A stretch of 64,000 nucleotides of DNA, taken from assembly GCF_000006985.1 (NCBI RefSeq), contig NC_002932.3, positions 147,501 through 211,500 of the forward strand, in the 5' to 3' direction. Position numbers and translations under genes: made by a program. The DNA is from Chlorobaculum tepidum TLS. GTDB lineage: Bacteria > Bacteroidota > Chlorobiia > Chlorobiales > Chlorobiaceae. Positions 40,320-48,972 of the stretch are shown here, in pieces. The notes under the pieces were generated by a model. It worked only from the letters and a program-made list of their open reading frames with translations, did not search any database and was not told the origin of the DNA. Each line of letters begins with the position of its first letter. The stretch's first letter is position 1.

Positions 40320-40372
40320 ATATACCATATAGAAATATACCATATAGAATATAGAATGCTGAATGATGAATG
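40320..40372. repeat. AT-rich tandem and dispersed simple repeat
   Basis: ATATACCATATAGAA occurs twice in tandem (40320-40349). It runs into GAATATAGAATGCTGAATGA and then TGAATG (40347-40372), which matches the reverse complement of 1348-1373 at 21 of 26 bases. Confidence 0.6.
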
Positions 40373-40534
40373 AACATCAGGTTATGGCGCATGACAAGAG
40401 CAATATCTGTCTGCTTCAGGCTCGATATTGATTTTATACCGGTATATTAATCGCTTGCCGCACGGATTTCGTCAACCAGATGAATTTCGCTGTAATGCGT
40501 TTATTGACAAATACTTACCATAGATTTTACTTCA

Positions 40535-41200
40535 ATGGAGCTTTTCTCGAAACTTGCCGATTTTATTCTGCACATTGACAGGCACCTTCAGCTTCTCGCT
40601 TCGGAGTATGGTCTGTGGCTTTATGGAATCCTTTTTCTGATTGTATTCTGCGAAACCGGTCTGGTGGTTTTTCCGCTTTTGCCAGGTGACTCGCTGCTCT
40701 TCGCCGCCGGATCGCTCGCCGCGATTCCGATGTCGCAGCTCAGCCCGCACTGGCTCTTCGTCATCTTCACGACTGCGGCGCTTTTGGGCGATACGGTCAA
40801 CTACTGGATCGGCAGAAGTCTTGGGCCGAAGGTGTTCCATTTTGAAAAGTCCGCGTTTTTCAATCCGGAGCACCTGCAAAAGACGCGCGGCTTTTTCGAA
40901 AAATACGGAGGCAAGACCATCATCATCGCCCGTTTTATTCCTATTGTCCGCACCTTTACGCCATTCGTGGCTGGCGTCGGGGCCTTGCCCTATCCGAGAT
41001 TTATCATGTTCAGCATTGTCGGGGCGCTGCTCTGGGTGGGGGTCTTCAGCTATGGCGGGTACTTTTTCGGACAACTGCCGGTAATCAAGGCCAACCTGAA
41101 ACTGATGATTGTGGGCATTATCGCCGTATCGCTGTTGATACCAGCCATCGAGTTCGTGAAGCATCATTTTCGGCGCAAGGCCAGTCTGGATGCGGATTGA
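40535..41200 (+). CDS. DedA/VTT-family inner membrane protein
   Basis: A 221-residue membrane protein with about five hydrophobic segments. Family signatures are FCETGLVVFPLLPGDSLLFA (about residues 40-59, with the conserved acidic and PGD residues), DTVNYWIGRSLG, and FIPIVRTFTPFVAGVGALPY (about 133-152) with its key Arg. DedA proteins act as undecaprenyl-phosphate or phospholipid scramblases and affect envelope stability. The gene stands alone between an AT-rich spacer and tRNA-Pro. The exact substrate is not shown by sequence. Confidence 0.9.
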   Translation: MELFSKLADFILHIDRHLQLLASEYGLWLYGILFLIVFCETGLVVFPLLPGDSLLFAAGSLAAIPMSQLSPHWLFVIFTTAALLGDTVNYWIGRSLGPKVFHFEKSAFFNPEHLQKTRGFFEKYGGKTIIIARFIPIVRTFTPFVAGVGALPYPRFIMFSIVGALLWVGVFSYGGYFFGQLPVIKANLKLMIVGIIAVSLLIPAIEFVKHHFRRKASLDAD

Positions 41201-41265
41201 GGAGTTTGCCGGTTAAAAAATAATTATGGTAATTTCCCGAAACTTCTTATAATCCAGTCCTTAAT

Positions 41266-41339
<74 letters not shown>

Positions 41340-41402
41340 CAAGTTTTTCCCTCCTTCACTATCCGGAAGAGTTCCTTTCTCAACAAAAACCGGAAATTAT
41401 GT

Positions 41403-41879
41403 ATGGACTTTGAATGCCAGTTCGTGTGTGAGCTGAAAGAGCTCGCGCCGGTTCCAGCCCTGCTTATTCGCACACAAACCACCATGAGCGAGCTCGGCTC
41501 TTTGTTTGAAGCCGGCTACCATGATATCCTGCAACTGCTTGCAGGCCAGGGCAAATCGCCGTCGGGACCGCCTTTCGCGCGCTACTTCGGCATGAGTGCC
41601 GGGACGTTCGAGGTCGAATTCGGTTTTCCTGTCGAGGGAGGCGTCGAAGGCAGTGGCCGGGTCGTCACCGGGTTGACTCCCTCGGGCAAAGCCGCGAGTA
41701 GCCTCTACATCGGCCCGTATGGCGAAATCGAAGCGGTCTACGACGCGCTCATGAAGTGGGTTGACGATAATGGCTTTGACCTGAGTGGCGAGGCATATGA
41801 AATTTATCTCGACAATCCTGCCGAAACAGCGCCTGACCAGCTCAGAACGCGAGTCTCTCTGATGCTTCACGAAAGCTGA
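41403..41879 (+). CDS. GyrI-like small-molecule-binding domain protein
   Basis: A 158-residue single-domain protein resembling the GyrI/AraC effector-binding family: LKELAPVPALLIRTQTTMSE, then FARYFGMSAGTFEVEFGFPV and SLYIGPYGEIEAVYDALMKW, and a terminal DNPAETAPDQLRTRVSL, the typical closing motif. There is no helix-turn-helix, so it is not itself a transcription factor. Members bind hydrophobic or cationic ligands and some hydrolyse small electrophiles. A CrtI-type oxidoreductase gene follows 69 bases downstream on the same strand, but a joint role is only a guess. Confidence 0.8.
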   Translation: MDFECQFVCELKELAPVPALLIRTQTTMSELGSLFEAGYHDILQLLAGQGKSPSGPPFARYFGMSAGTFEVEFGFPVEGGVEGSGRVVTGLTPSGKAASSLYIGPYGEIEAVYDALMKWVDDNGFDLSGEAYEIYLDNPAETAPDQLRTRVSLMLHES

Positions 41880-41948
41880 CGGGAATTCTCTTTTCGTGGC
41901 GGCGATTATGAAAAGAAACTTTTCTCATTCAATCGCCGCGAGCCTCTC

Positions 41949-43430
41949 ATGAACGTAAGCAATCTGCACTGTATCGTTATCGGAGCCGGAATCGGCGGGC
42001 TTGCCGCTGGAGCGTTGCTGGCTCGCCAAGGTATGCAAGTGGTGGTGCTCGAAGCGCAGCGCTATCCCGGCGGCTGTGCAGCAACTTTCACTTTCGGCGC
42101 TTACCGCTTCGATGCGGGAGCAACCGTTGGGTGTGGCTTTCACCCTGGCGGGCCGCTCGACCTGCTTGGCCGCGAACTCGGCATTGACTGGCCGGTGCAC
42201 GCCGAACCGCTCGCCTGGCAGTACCGCCACCGCGACCTTCGGCTTGATCTTCTCTCCTCGCGTGACTCGATAATTTCTCGATTTCCGCGCTCGAAACCGT
42301 TCTGGGACGAACAGGCTCGGCTCGCCCGAACGCTCTGGCGTTTGTCCGCCGATGCGCTGCCGTGGCCGGTCTCGAACTTGCAGGATGTTGCCGGGCTTGC
42401 TGGCCGAGCGCTTGCCACTTTACCGGACTCCGCCTTTCTCCTGTCCTTCATGCAGCGCACAGCGCTTGCCTGGCTTGCTTCGCACGGCCTCGATTCCGAT
42501 GCGGAGTTTGTGCGTTTTATCGACGCTCAACTCATGATCTCCGTCCAGACCACCTCGCGCCACGCCAACGCGCTCAACGCGGCGATCGCGCTCGACCTGC
42601 CGGTGGCGGGAACGTGGCGCGTCGAGGGCGGCATCGGCACTGTCGCCCAATGCCTGGCCGACTCCATCGGGCGCGATGGCGGAGCGGTGCTGTACGGCAA
42701 AAAGGTGATCCGTCTCGATACGATCAAGCGCGGGGCGCTCGGCGTCGAAACCGCCGATGGCGACGCCTTGGCAACCGATGCGCTTGTCGCGAATCTCACG
42801 CCGGAGTCTCTCGACATTCTCGATGAATTCCGTCCGGAGAGCGAACAGGATGCGCCGCCATCCGACGGCTGGAGCGCCTTCATGCTCTACCTCGGCGTCG
42901 ATGCGTCACTGTTCAAGAAAGCCGGAGCTGATCACCTGCAAATCGTCGCGCCGGAGGGCGAGCTTGGCGAGTGCCGGAGTCTGTTCGTTTCCGCCTCACC
43001 GGCGGGCGATGCCGGACGGGCGCCTGAGGGGCAACGTGCGGTGACTGTTTCAACCCACACGAAGCCCGAACGCTGGTTTGAAGCGATGCGGCAGGGTCGC
43101 GAGGTGTATGAAGCGCTGAAGCAGGAGTACACCGATAAAGTGCTCGCACTGCTTTACGAGCAGCTTCCGGATGCTCGCGGTGCGATCCGTTCGATGACAG
43201 CCGCTACGCCGCACTCGTGGCAACAGTGGACGGGCCGGCATCACGGGCTGGTCGGCGGCTACGCACAGACCTCGCTCTTCGGTGTGCGCGGACCAGCTAC
43301 GAAGTACGACAACCTCTTCCTCGTCGGAGACTCGATTTTTCCGGGCCAGTCGCTGCCGGGTGTGGTTACCGGAGCGCGCCGGACGGTGGAGCTGCTCTTG
43401 CGCCGCGCCGGGAAGCTGGGGCGGTTATAG
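41949..43430 (+). CDS. CrtI-type FAD-dependent oxidoreductase (phytoene desaturase family)
   Basis: A 493-residue FAD enzyme with the N-terminal dinucleotide-binding motif VIGAGIGGLAAGALLARQGM, VLEAQRYPGGCAATF and GAYRFDAGATV. Near the C-terminus it has the second flavin-contact motif NLFLVGDSIFPGQSLPGVV typical of carotenoid desaturases, isomerases and C-3',4' desaturases. Green sulfur bacteria make lycopene through CrtP/CrtQ/CrtH and finish chlorobactene with other enzymes. This protein does not obviously fit one of those, so its substrate (a carotenoid or another isoprenoid or retinoid) is open. Confidence 0.78.
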   Translation: MNVSNLHCIVIGAGIGGLAAGALLARQGMQVVVLEAQRYPGGCAATFTFGAYRFDAGATVGCGFHPGGPLDLLGRELGIDWPVHAEPLAWQYRHRDLRLDLLSSRDSIISRFPRSKPFWDEQARLARTLWRLSADALPWPVSNLQDVAGLAGRALATLPDSAFLLSFMQRTALAWLASHGLDSDAEFVRFIDAQLMISVQTTSRHANALNAAIALDLPVAGTWRVEGGIGTVAQCLADSIGRDGGAVLYGKKVIRLDTIKRGALGVETADGDALATDALVANLTPESLDILDEFRPESEQDAPPSDGWSAFMLYLGVDASLFKKAGADHLQIVAPEGELGECRSLFVSASPAGDAGRAPEGQRAVTVSTHTKPERWFEAMRQGREVYEALKQEYTDKVLALLYEQLPDARGAIRSMTAATPHSWQQWTGRHHGLVGGYAQTSLFGVRGPATKYDNLFLVGDSIFPGQSLPGVVTGARRTVELLLRRAGKLGRL

Positions 43431-43441
43431 CGGAGCGTTCA

Positions 43442-43462
43442 GGGCAACCGCAAGGGTTGCCC
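43442..43462. repeat. Short REP-like palindrome between two genes
   Basis: A perfect 8-bp palindrome GGGCAACC / GGTTGCCC with a GCAAG loop, flanked by CCTACAA, lies between the CrtI-like and radical-SAM genes. It resembles dispersed REP-type units. Confidence 0.55.
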
Positions 43463-43497
43463 CTACAATTTTCCGCCTGCTCTCGTATATTCGGTTT

Positions 43498-44751
43498 ATG
43501 GAGCTTCAGGAAAAAATCACCATCCTTTCGGGGGCCGCGCGGTATGACGCTTCGTGCGCGTCGAGCGGTTGCAGCAATGACACGCCGTACCGGGGAACGG
43601 GCAACACCTCGCAGGGCGGCATCTGCCACTCGTGGGCGGATGACGGGCGCTGCATTTCTCTTCTGAAAATCCTGCTCTCCAATGACTGCCGGTACGACTG
43701 CGCCTACTGCGTCAACCGCTCGTCGAATCCGGTGCCTCGTGCGTCGTTCACCGCGCGGGAGGTGGTTGATCTGACCATGGAGTTCTACCGGCGCAACTAT
43801 ATCGAGGGGCTGTTCCTCAGCTCCGCGGTGTGGGATAGCCCCGACCGCACGATGGAGGAGATGGTGCGCGTGGCGGAAATCCTGCGCAACGAGGAGCGCT
43901 TCGGCGGCTACATCCACCTCAAGGTCATTCCCGGCAGTAGCGCCGACCTGATCCGGCGCGCGGGGTTGGCCGCCGATCGCATCAGCGTCAACATCGAGTT
44001 GCCGTCGAACGAGTCGCTGAAACGGCTCGCTCCACAGAAAAGCAAGGAATCGATTCTGACTCCGATGAAACTCATCGGCGCGGAGGCTGGCTTCAGCCTC
44101 GTCGAGCGCACCAAGAGCCGCAAGGCTCCACGCTTCGCTCCGGCGGGGCAGAGTACGCAGATGATTATCGGTGCAAGTCCCGAAACCGATCTCCAGATTC
44201 TCCAGCTTTCGCAGAGTTTGTATCGCAAGATGAACCTCAAGCGCGTCTATTACTCGGCCTTCGTGCCTGTCAACGATGACAACCGCCTGCCGGTGCTCGC
44301 TGCGCCGCCGCTTCTGCGCGAGCATCGCCTCTACCAGGCCGACTGGCTTTTGCGTTTCTACGGCTTTTCAGCAGAGGAGATTCTTTCCGACGACGCGCCG
44401 AACCTCGACGAATCGTTCGATCCCAAAACCGCCTGGGCGTTGCGCCATCCGGAGTTTTTCCCGGTCGAAATCAACCGCGCCGATTACGCCACACTGCTCC
44501 GCGTTCCCGGCATTGGCATCACCTCGGCCAAGCGCATCATTGCCGCCCGTCGCTTCGCGCCCGTCACGCACGAGGGCATGAAAAAGATTGGCGTGGTGAT
44601 GAAACGGGCAAAATACTTTATCACCTGCTCGGGCCGCCCGTTCGAGAAGATCGACCAGCAACCCGCTCGCCTCCGCCAGCGGCTGCTGCTTGGTGATGGC
44701 AGTGAGCAGAAACAGCCGCAGCAGCTTGTGTTGCCTGGGCTTTTCGCCTGA
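43498..44751 (+). CDS. Radical-SAM protein, predicted DNA modification/repair (TIGR03916 type)
   Basis: A 417-residue radical-SAM enzyme with the cluster motif CRYDCAYC (Cys64, Cys68, Cys71; C-x3-C-x2-C). Upstream are further conserved cysteines in SCASSGCSND and a GICHSWADDGRCISLLK block. Near the C-terminus a helix-hairpin-helix motif, VPGIGITSAKRI (about residues 336-347), suggests DNA binding. The architecture fits the family annotated as a putative DNA modification/repair radical-SAM protein that co-occurs with uracil-DNA glycosylase-like proteins. The frame is open 72 codons further upstream inside the previous gene; the ATG at 43498 gives the family start. The DUF4130 gene follows after five bases. 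Confidence 0.88.
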   Translation: MELQEKITILSGAARYDASCASSGCSNDTPYRGTGNTSQGGICHSWADDGRCISLLKILLSNDCRYDCAYCVNRSSNPVPRASFTAREVVDLTMEFYRRNYIEGLFLSSAVWDSPDRTMEEMVRVAEILRNEERFGGYIHLKVIPGSSADLIRRAGLAADRISVNIELPSNESLKRLAPQKSKESILTPMKLIGAEAGFSLVERTKSRKAPRFAPAGQSTQMIIGASPETDLQILQLSQSLYRKMNLKRVYYSAFVPVNDDNRLPVLAAPPLLREHRLYQADWLLRFYGFSAEEILSDDAPNLDESFDPKTAWALRHPEFFPVEINRADYATLLRVPGIGITSAKRIIAARRFAPVTHEGMKKIGVVMKRAKYFITCSGRPFEKIDQQPARLRQRLLLGDGSEQKQPQQLVLPGLFA

Positions 44752-44756
44752 TTGCC

Positions 44757-45494
44757 ATGAACAAGTATTTCTACGACGGAACGCCAGAAGGACTGGTATC
44801 GGCCATTGGCGCGATTCTCGAAAGCGGCGATGATCCGGAGCAAACCGTGCTCTCCATCCGTCAGGATACGCTCTTCGAGGAGGGGTTGTTCCTGCGCACC
44901 GACTCCGCTGTTGCCGAAGCGCTTTTCCAGCGGCTCCGGGAGCGAGCGCCCGACGCGGTGCAGACGCTCTGGTACTTCACGATGACCGAGGTCGATGGGC
45001 TGGCGACGAGCCTCTTGCGCTACATCGCGCTCGCCTTCGAGCACGGCGACCAGGTCAACGGCTACCTGACGCATCCTGACGTCAAGGCGGTTGTCGCCAC
45101 CGCTCGCAAAGTCGGACGTGAACTGCACCGCATGAAAGGACTGCTGCGTTTCGAGCAGCTCCGCGACGGTACCTGGCTGGCGCGGATGGAGCCCGACCAC
45201 AACGTCATCCAGCCCCTGGCACGCCACTTCAGCCGCCGCTTGCGTACGCAAGAGTGGTTCATCTACGATGCCCGCCGCCACAGCGCCGCTCACTGGGACG
45301 GCCACGCACTCAGCTTCGGTACTCTCGAACGGTTTAGCCGCCCGGAACTCTCCCCGGAGGAACGGGTCATGCAGCAGCTCTGGCAAACCTTCTTCAAAAC
45401 CATCGCCATTCCCGAACGAAAAAACCCCCGCCTTCAGCAATCCAACATGCCAGCGAAGTACTGGAAATATCTGACTGAAAAGCAGGGGGAGTGA
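44757..45494 (+). CDS. DUF4130 protein partnered with the radical-SAM enzyme (TIGR03915 type)
   Basis: A 245-residue protein that starts YFYDGTPEGLVSAIGAILES and has the family blocks RMKGLLRFEQLRDGTWLARM (about residues 124-143), EPDHNVIQPLARHFSRRL and WFIYDARRHSAAHWDG. The closing NMPAKYWKYLTE matches the end of the DUF4130 domain. In other bacteria this domain is often fused to a C-terminal family 4/5-like uracil-DNA glycosylase; here it stands alone. It lies five bases after the radical-SAM gene, so both are probably translated together. Its biochemical activity is not established to my knowledge. Confidence 0.88.
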   Translation: MNKYFYDGTPEGLVSAIGAILESGDDPEQTVLSIRQDTLFEEGLFLRTDSAVAEALFQRLRERAPDAVQTLWYFTMTEVDGLATSLLRYIALAFEHGDQVNGYLTHPDVKAVVATARKVGRELHRMKGLLRFEQLRDGTWLARMEPDHNVIQPLARHFSRRLRTQEWFIYDARRHSAAHWDGHALSFGTLERFSRPELSPEERVMQQLWQTFFKTIAIPERKNPRLQQSNMPAKYWKYLTEKQGE

Positions 45495-45501
45495 GGGGGT
45501 A

Positions 45502-46347
45502 TTACTGCACAATCCTCGGATAGAGTTTCGAGGTCACGACGATCAGCGCGATGAGCATTCCGGTTAACATCAAAAAATCTGTCCCGATGCCGAAGGTGCT
45601 GGTGCCAGCGGTCACCATCAACGCGCGGAGGAGGTCAACCTGGTAGGTGAGCGGGTTGATGTGGGCGATGATTTTGAGCCAGGTGGGCATGATCGAGATC
45701 GGGTAGATGGCGTTGCTGGCGAAGAAGAGGGGCATGGTCATGACCTGGCCGATGCCCATGAACCGTTCGCGCGATCGCACCAGGCAGGCGATCATGAGCG
45801 AAAAGGTCGAGAAGAGCGCCGCGCCGAGCACGATGGCGACGAGCACGCCGCAGAGTGCGAGAGGTGACCAGTTCAGATCGACGCCCGCGACGAGCGCCAT
45901 CAGATAGACGATGGCCGCCTGCGCGATGGCGCGCATTCCCGCCGAGACCGCCTTGCCGAAGACGAGCGAGCTCCGCGGGGCGGGGCTGGCGAGCAGCTTC
46001 TGCAAAATGCCGAGGTCTTTTTCCCAGATGACGTTGATGCCGTAGAAAATCGCGATGAAGAGCACGCTTTGCGCGAGGATGCCCGGCGCGAGGAAGCTGA
46101 AGTAGTCGAGGTTACCGGTGGGGATGGCGCGCATTCGCCCGAACACTTGGCCGAACACCAGCAGCCAGAGCGCGGGCTGGATCGAGCGGCTGAGGATTTC
46201 CGATGGGTCGCGGCGCAGCTTGGCCAGCTCCGTGGCGACGATGGCTGCCGTGTCGCGCAGGAACCCGGTGGGGTCGAACTTGTCAGCCCAGCCGTTTGGC
46301 CGTCCGGCGGGCGCGGTTGATGTCGCGGAAGTTTGGCTTGCTGTCAC
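45502..46347 (-). CDS. ABC-2 type transporter permease (drug/lipid export)
   Basis: A membrane permease of about 281 residues with six hydrophobic segments. It has ABC-2 features such as SIQPALWLLVFGQVFGR in the first span, FLAPGILAQSVLF, and FASNAIYPISIMPTWLKIIA followed by HINPLTYQVDLLRALM in the last part. It is paired with the ATPase gene just upstream. The start is uncertain: the ATG at 46362 would overlap the ATPase by 80 bases, while the GTG at 46347 has an AGGAGAG ribosome-binding site and is chosen; it still overlaps by 65 bases. The substrate is unknown; the DrrAB-like layout suggests efflux of a hydrophobic compound. Confidence 0.87.
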   Translation of the reverse strand: MTASQTSATSTAPAGRPNGWADKFDPTGFLRDTAAIVATELAKLRRDPSEILSRSIQPALWLLVFGQVFGRMRAIPTGNLDYFSFLAPGILAQSVLFIAIFYGINVIWEKDLGILQKLLASPAPRSSLVFGKAVSAGMRAIAQAAIVYLMALVAGVDLNWSPLALCGVLVAIVLGAALFSTFSLMIACLVRSRERFMGIGQVMTMPLFFASNAIYPISIMPTWLKIIAHINPLTYQVDLLRALMVTAGTSTFGIGTDFLMLTGMLIALIVVTSKLYPRIVQ

Positions 46348-47092
46348 TGAACTCTCCTGCAAAGTGAATGAAAACCTGGTTCATCGATTCGGTTCCGGCG
46401 CGCTGCTTCAGCTCCTCCGCCGATCCCTCGGCGGCGATGACCCCCTCTTTCATGATGGCGATCCGGTCGCACAATTCTTCGGCCTCTTCCATGTCGTGCG
46501 TGGTGAGCAGAATCGTGGTGCCGAAGGTTTCGAGCAGCTCCTTCAGCCGCTTCCAGACCTGGAGGCGGGCGGCGGGATCGAGGCCGATGGTCGGTTCGTC
46601 GAGGAAGAGCACTTCCGGACGGTGAAGCATCGAGAGGGCGATTTCGAGCCGCCGGATCATGCCGCCGGAGTAGGTGCACACCAGCTTGTCACGCGCTTCG
46701 GTGAGGCCCATGAAGGCGAGCGTTTCGTCGATGCGCTGCGTTCGCTTGCGGCGCGGCACGTTGTAGATGCGGGCGAAGAGCAGGAGGTTCTCGAAGCCGG
46801 TCAACGCCCCGTCCGCCGAAATCATCTGCGACACGTAGCCGATCCGCTTGCGCACGCCGATGCTGTCGCAGAGGATGCTGTGCCCGGCCACGGTCGCCGC
46901 GCCGCTTGACGGCGGCAGCATGGTGGTGAGCATCTTGATGGTCGTCGTTTTGCCCGCCCCGTTTGGCCCCAGAAGACCGAAGATTTCGCCCGACCGCACT
47001 GTCAGATTCAGCTCCCTGACGGCGACATTCGAGCCGAACGAGCGGGTGAGCCGGTCGGTCTGGATAGCGATGTCTGTTGTCGGTAGCTGCAT
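46283..47092 (-). CDS. ABC transporter ATPase (DrrA-type)
   Basis: A 269-residue ATP-binding subunit with Walker A GPNGAGKTTTIKML (about residues 40-53), the Q-loop region YVSQM, the signature YSGGMIRRLEIALSML (about 140), Walker B VLFLDEPTIGLDPAA and the switch His in LTTHDMEEAEEL. The C-terminal extension is short, as in DrrA/CcmA-type exporters. It drives the ABC-2 permease encoded by the overlapping downstream gene. It is divergent from glpK with a 150-base spacer. Confidence 0.93.
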   Translation of the reverse strand: MQLPTTDIAIQTDRLTRSFGSNVAVRELNLTVRSGEIFGLLGPNGAGKTTTIKMLTTMLPPSSGAATVAGHSILCDSIGVRKRIGYVSQMISADGALTGFENLLLFARIYNVPRRKRTQRIDETLAFMGLTEARDKLVCTYSGGMIRRLEIALSMLHRPEVLFLDEPTIGLDPAARLQVWKRLKELLETFGTTILLTTHDMEEAEELCDRIAIMKEGVIAAEGSAEELKQRAGTESMNQVFIHFAGEFSDSKPNFRDINRARRTAKRLG

Positions 47093-47244
47093 GGTCGAGG
47101 TTTGTCGAAATGAGTTTCAGATGTGCCTGCAAGTTAAGATTCAGCAACGCGTTGCGCAACTCTCGAATCGTCCGCAGATCGGATTTTTCAGGTGAATCGG
47201 TATCTTGCTTTTAGCTGCACGTTGAACCTTTCCTCGCAAATCCT

Positions 47245-48696
47245 ATGGCTATTCTTTCCATCGATCAGGGCACGACCGGCACCACCTGCATGATCTACGA
47301 CCGGACGGGCAGCGTGCTCGCCCGCGCGTATCGCGAGTTGACGCAACACTATCCGCAGGCGGGGTGGGTGGAGCATGATCCGGAGGAGATCTGGCGGACG
47401 GTGGTCGAGTGCGTGGCCGAGGTGCGGGGCGCATATTCGGGTCACATCGAAGCTATCGGCATCACCAACCAGCGCGAGACCACCGTGGTGTGGGATCGGC
47501 GGAGCGGCCAGCCCGTGCACCGCGCCATCGTCTGGCAGTGCCGGCGGACGGCCAAATTGTGCAACCGCTACCGCAGCGAGGAGGCGGCGATCCGCGCGAA
47601 GACAGGACTGCCGGTGGACGCCTACTTCAGCGCCACCAAGATTCGCTGGATTCTCGACGCGCATCCCGAAATCGATCCATCAAATCTCCTCTTCGGCACC
47701 ATTGACACGTGGCTCATCTGGAAGCTGACCGGCGGCGAGGTTCACGCGACCGACCTGACGAATGCTTCGCGCACGCTGTTGTTTGATATCCACGAGCGGC
47801 GCTGGTCGCCCGAGCTTTGCGAGTTGTTTGGCGTGCCGCTCTCAATGCTACCGGAGGCGCGTCCGTCGATGGGCGGGTTCGGCTCGGTGCGCACGATTCC
47901 GGCGCTCGATGGCGTGCTGATTGCGGGCGTGGCGGGCGACCAGCAGGCGGCGCTTTTTGGCCAGTGCTGCTTTGCGCCGGGGTCGGTCAAGAACACCTAC
48001 GGCACCGGCTGCTTCATGGTGATGAACACCGGAGAAAAGTTTGTGAGTTCGAGTCACGGCTTGTTGACGACGCTCGCGCTCGACGGCGCTGGCCGGAGCT
48101 GCTACGCGGTCGAGGGGTCGGTGTTCATCGGCGGCGCGGTGATGCAGTGGCTGCGCGACGGCTTGCAGCTCATCGGCAGCGCCGCCGAGTCTGAGACGAT
48201 TGCCCGCTCGGTTGAATCGAATGGAGGGGTCTATCTCGTGCCCGCCTTCGTCGGTCTCGGCGCACCGCACTGGAACATGGAGGCGCGGGGCACGATCACC
48301 GGCCTGACGCGCGGCTCGTCGCGGGCGCATATTGTCCGCGCGGCGCTGGAGTCGATCGCCTTCCAGTCGCACGACGTGTTTCGTGCGATGGTGGCCGACA
48401 TCGGCATTCAGCCGCAGTCGCTCACGGTCGATGGCGGCGCGGTGAGCAACGAGTTTCTGATGCAGCTCCAGGCCGACCTGCTCGGCGTGCCGGTGCACCG
48501 TCCGCGCAACATCGAATCCACTGCCCTCGGCGCGGCCTGCCTTGCGGGTCTCGAAGCCGGAGTGTGGGGTTCCGCCGCCGAACTGCGTGTGCTCAACAGC
48601 GTCGAGCGGGTCTTCACTCCCGCGATGCCGGAGGGCGAACGCGAGGCGTTGCTGGCGGGCTGGCAAAAGGCGCTGCGGCAGACGCTCACATCATAA
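47245..48696 (+). CDS. glpK: Glycerol kinase
   Basis: A 483-residue FGGY-family kinase starting ILSIDQGTTGTTCMIYDRTG. It has glycerol-contact blocks IGITNQRETTVVWDRRSGQP (Arg and Glu) and WQCRRTAKLCNRY, FGTIDTWLIWKLTGG, GDQQAALFGQCCF, KNTYGTGCFMVMNTG and the C-terminal VDGGAVSNEFLMQLQADLLG. It phosphorylates glycerol to glycerol-3-phosphate. No glpF or glpD lies nearby, so it may serve lipid turnover or glycerol salvage rather than growth on glycerol. It is slightly shorter than the usual 495-505 residues. Confidence 0.93.
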   Translation: MAILSIDQGTTGTTCMIYDRTGSVLARAYRELTQHYPQAGWVEHDPEEIWRTVVECVAEVRGAYSGHIEAIGITNQRETTVVWDRRSGQPVHRAIVWQCRRTAKLCNRYRSEEAAIRAKTGLPVDAYFSATKIRWILDAHPEIDPSNLLFGTIDTWLIWKLTGGEVHATDLTNASRTLLFDIHERRWSPELCELFGVPLSMLPEARPSMGGFGSVRTIPALDGVLIAGVAGDQQAALFGQCCFAPGSVKNTYGTGCFMVMNTGEKFVSSSHGLLTTLALDGAGRSCYAVEGSVFIGGAVMQWLRDGLQLIGSAAESETIARSVESNGGVYLVPAFVGLGAPHWNMEARGTITGLTRGSSRAHIVRAALESIAFQSHDVFRAMVADIGIQPQSLTVDGGAVSNEFLMQLQADLLGVPVHRPRNIESTALGAACLAGLEAGVWGSAAELRVLNSVERVFTPAMPEGEREALLAGWQKALRQTLTS

Positions 48697-48715
48697 ACCA
48701 TTCATCAAAAAGAAG

Positions 48716-48940
48716 ATGACACACAATGATCATCCCGGCGAAGGCACGCCGAAAACCGTCGTTTGCCCCATGTGCGGCGAGCCATTCACCTGCGGCATGT
48801 CCACCTCATGCTGGTGTGCCACGCGCGTGGTGCCCGATTCGGTCAGGAACTACCTCGCCGAGCGCTACGAAACCTGCGTCTGCAGCACCTGCCTCGACCG
48901 GCTCATCGCTGAGGCGAAAGAGGAATTGAGGGGAGCGTAA
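48716..48940 (+). CDS. Cysteine-rich CWC-family protein
   Basis: A 74-residue protein with the CWC pattern: CPMCGEPFTCGMSTSCWCAT (about residues 17-36) followed by CVCSTCLDRL (about 54-63). The ordered cysteines should bind a metal, probably zinc. Members of this small family are widespread but functionally uncharacterised. It starts 20 bases after glpK and may be co-transcribed. The weak AGAAG before the ATG is the only ribosome-binding signal. Confidence 0.82.
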   Translation: MTHNDHPGEGTPKTVVCPMCGEPFTCGMSTSCWCATRVVPDSVRNYLAERYETCVCSTCLDRLIAEAKEELRGA

Positions 48941-48972
48941 CTTGGGCAGGTGGACTTCTTGGGCAAATGGTC

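Noticed and set aside
40504-40532. TTGACA-17-TTACTT upstream of the DedA gene as a promoter
   Set aside because: The -10 would end two bases before the ATG, placing the start of transcription inside the gene.
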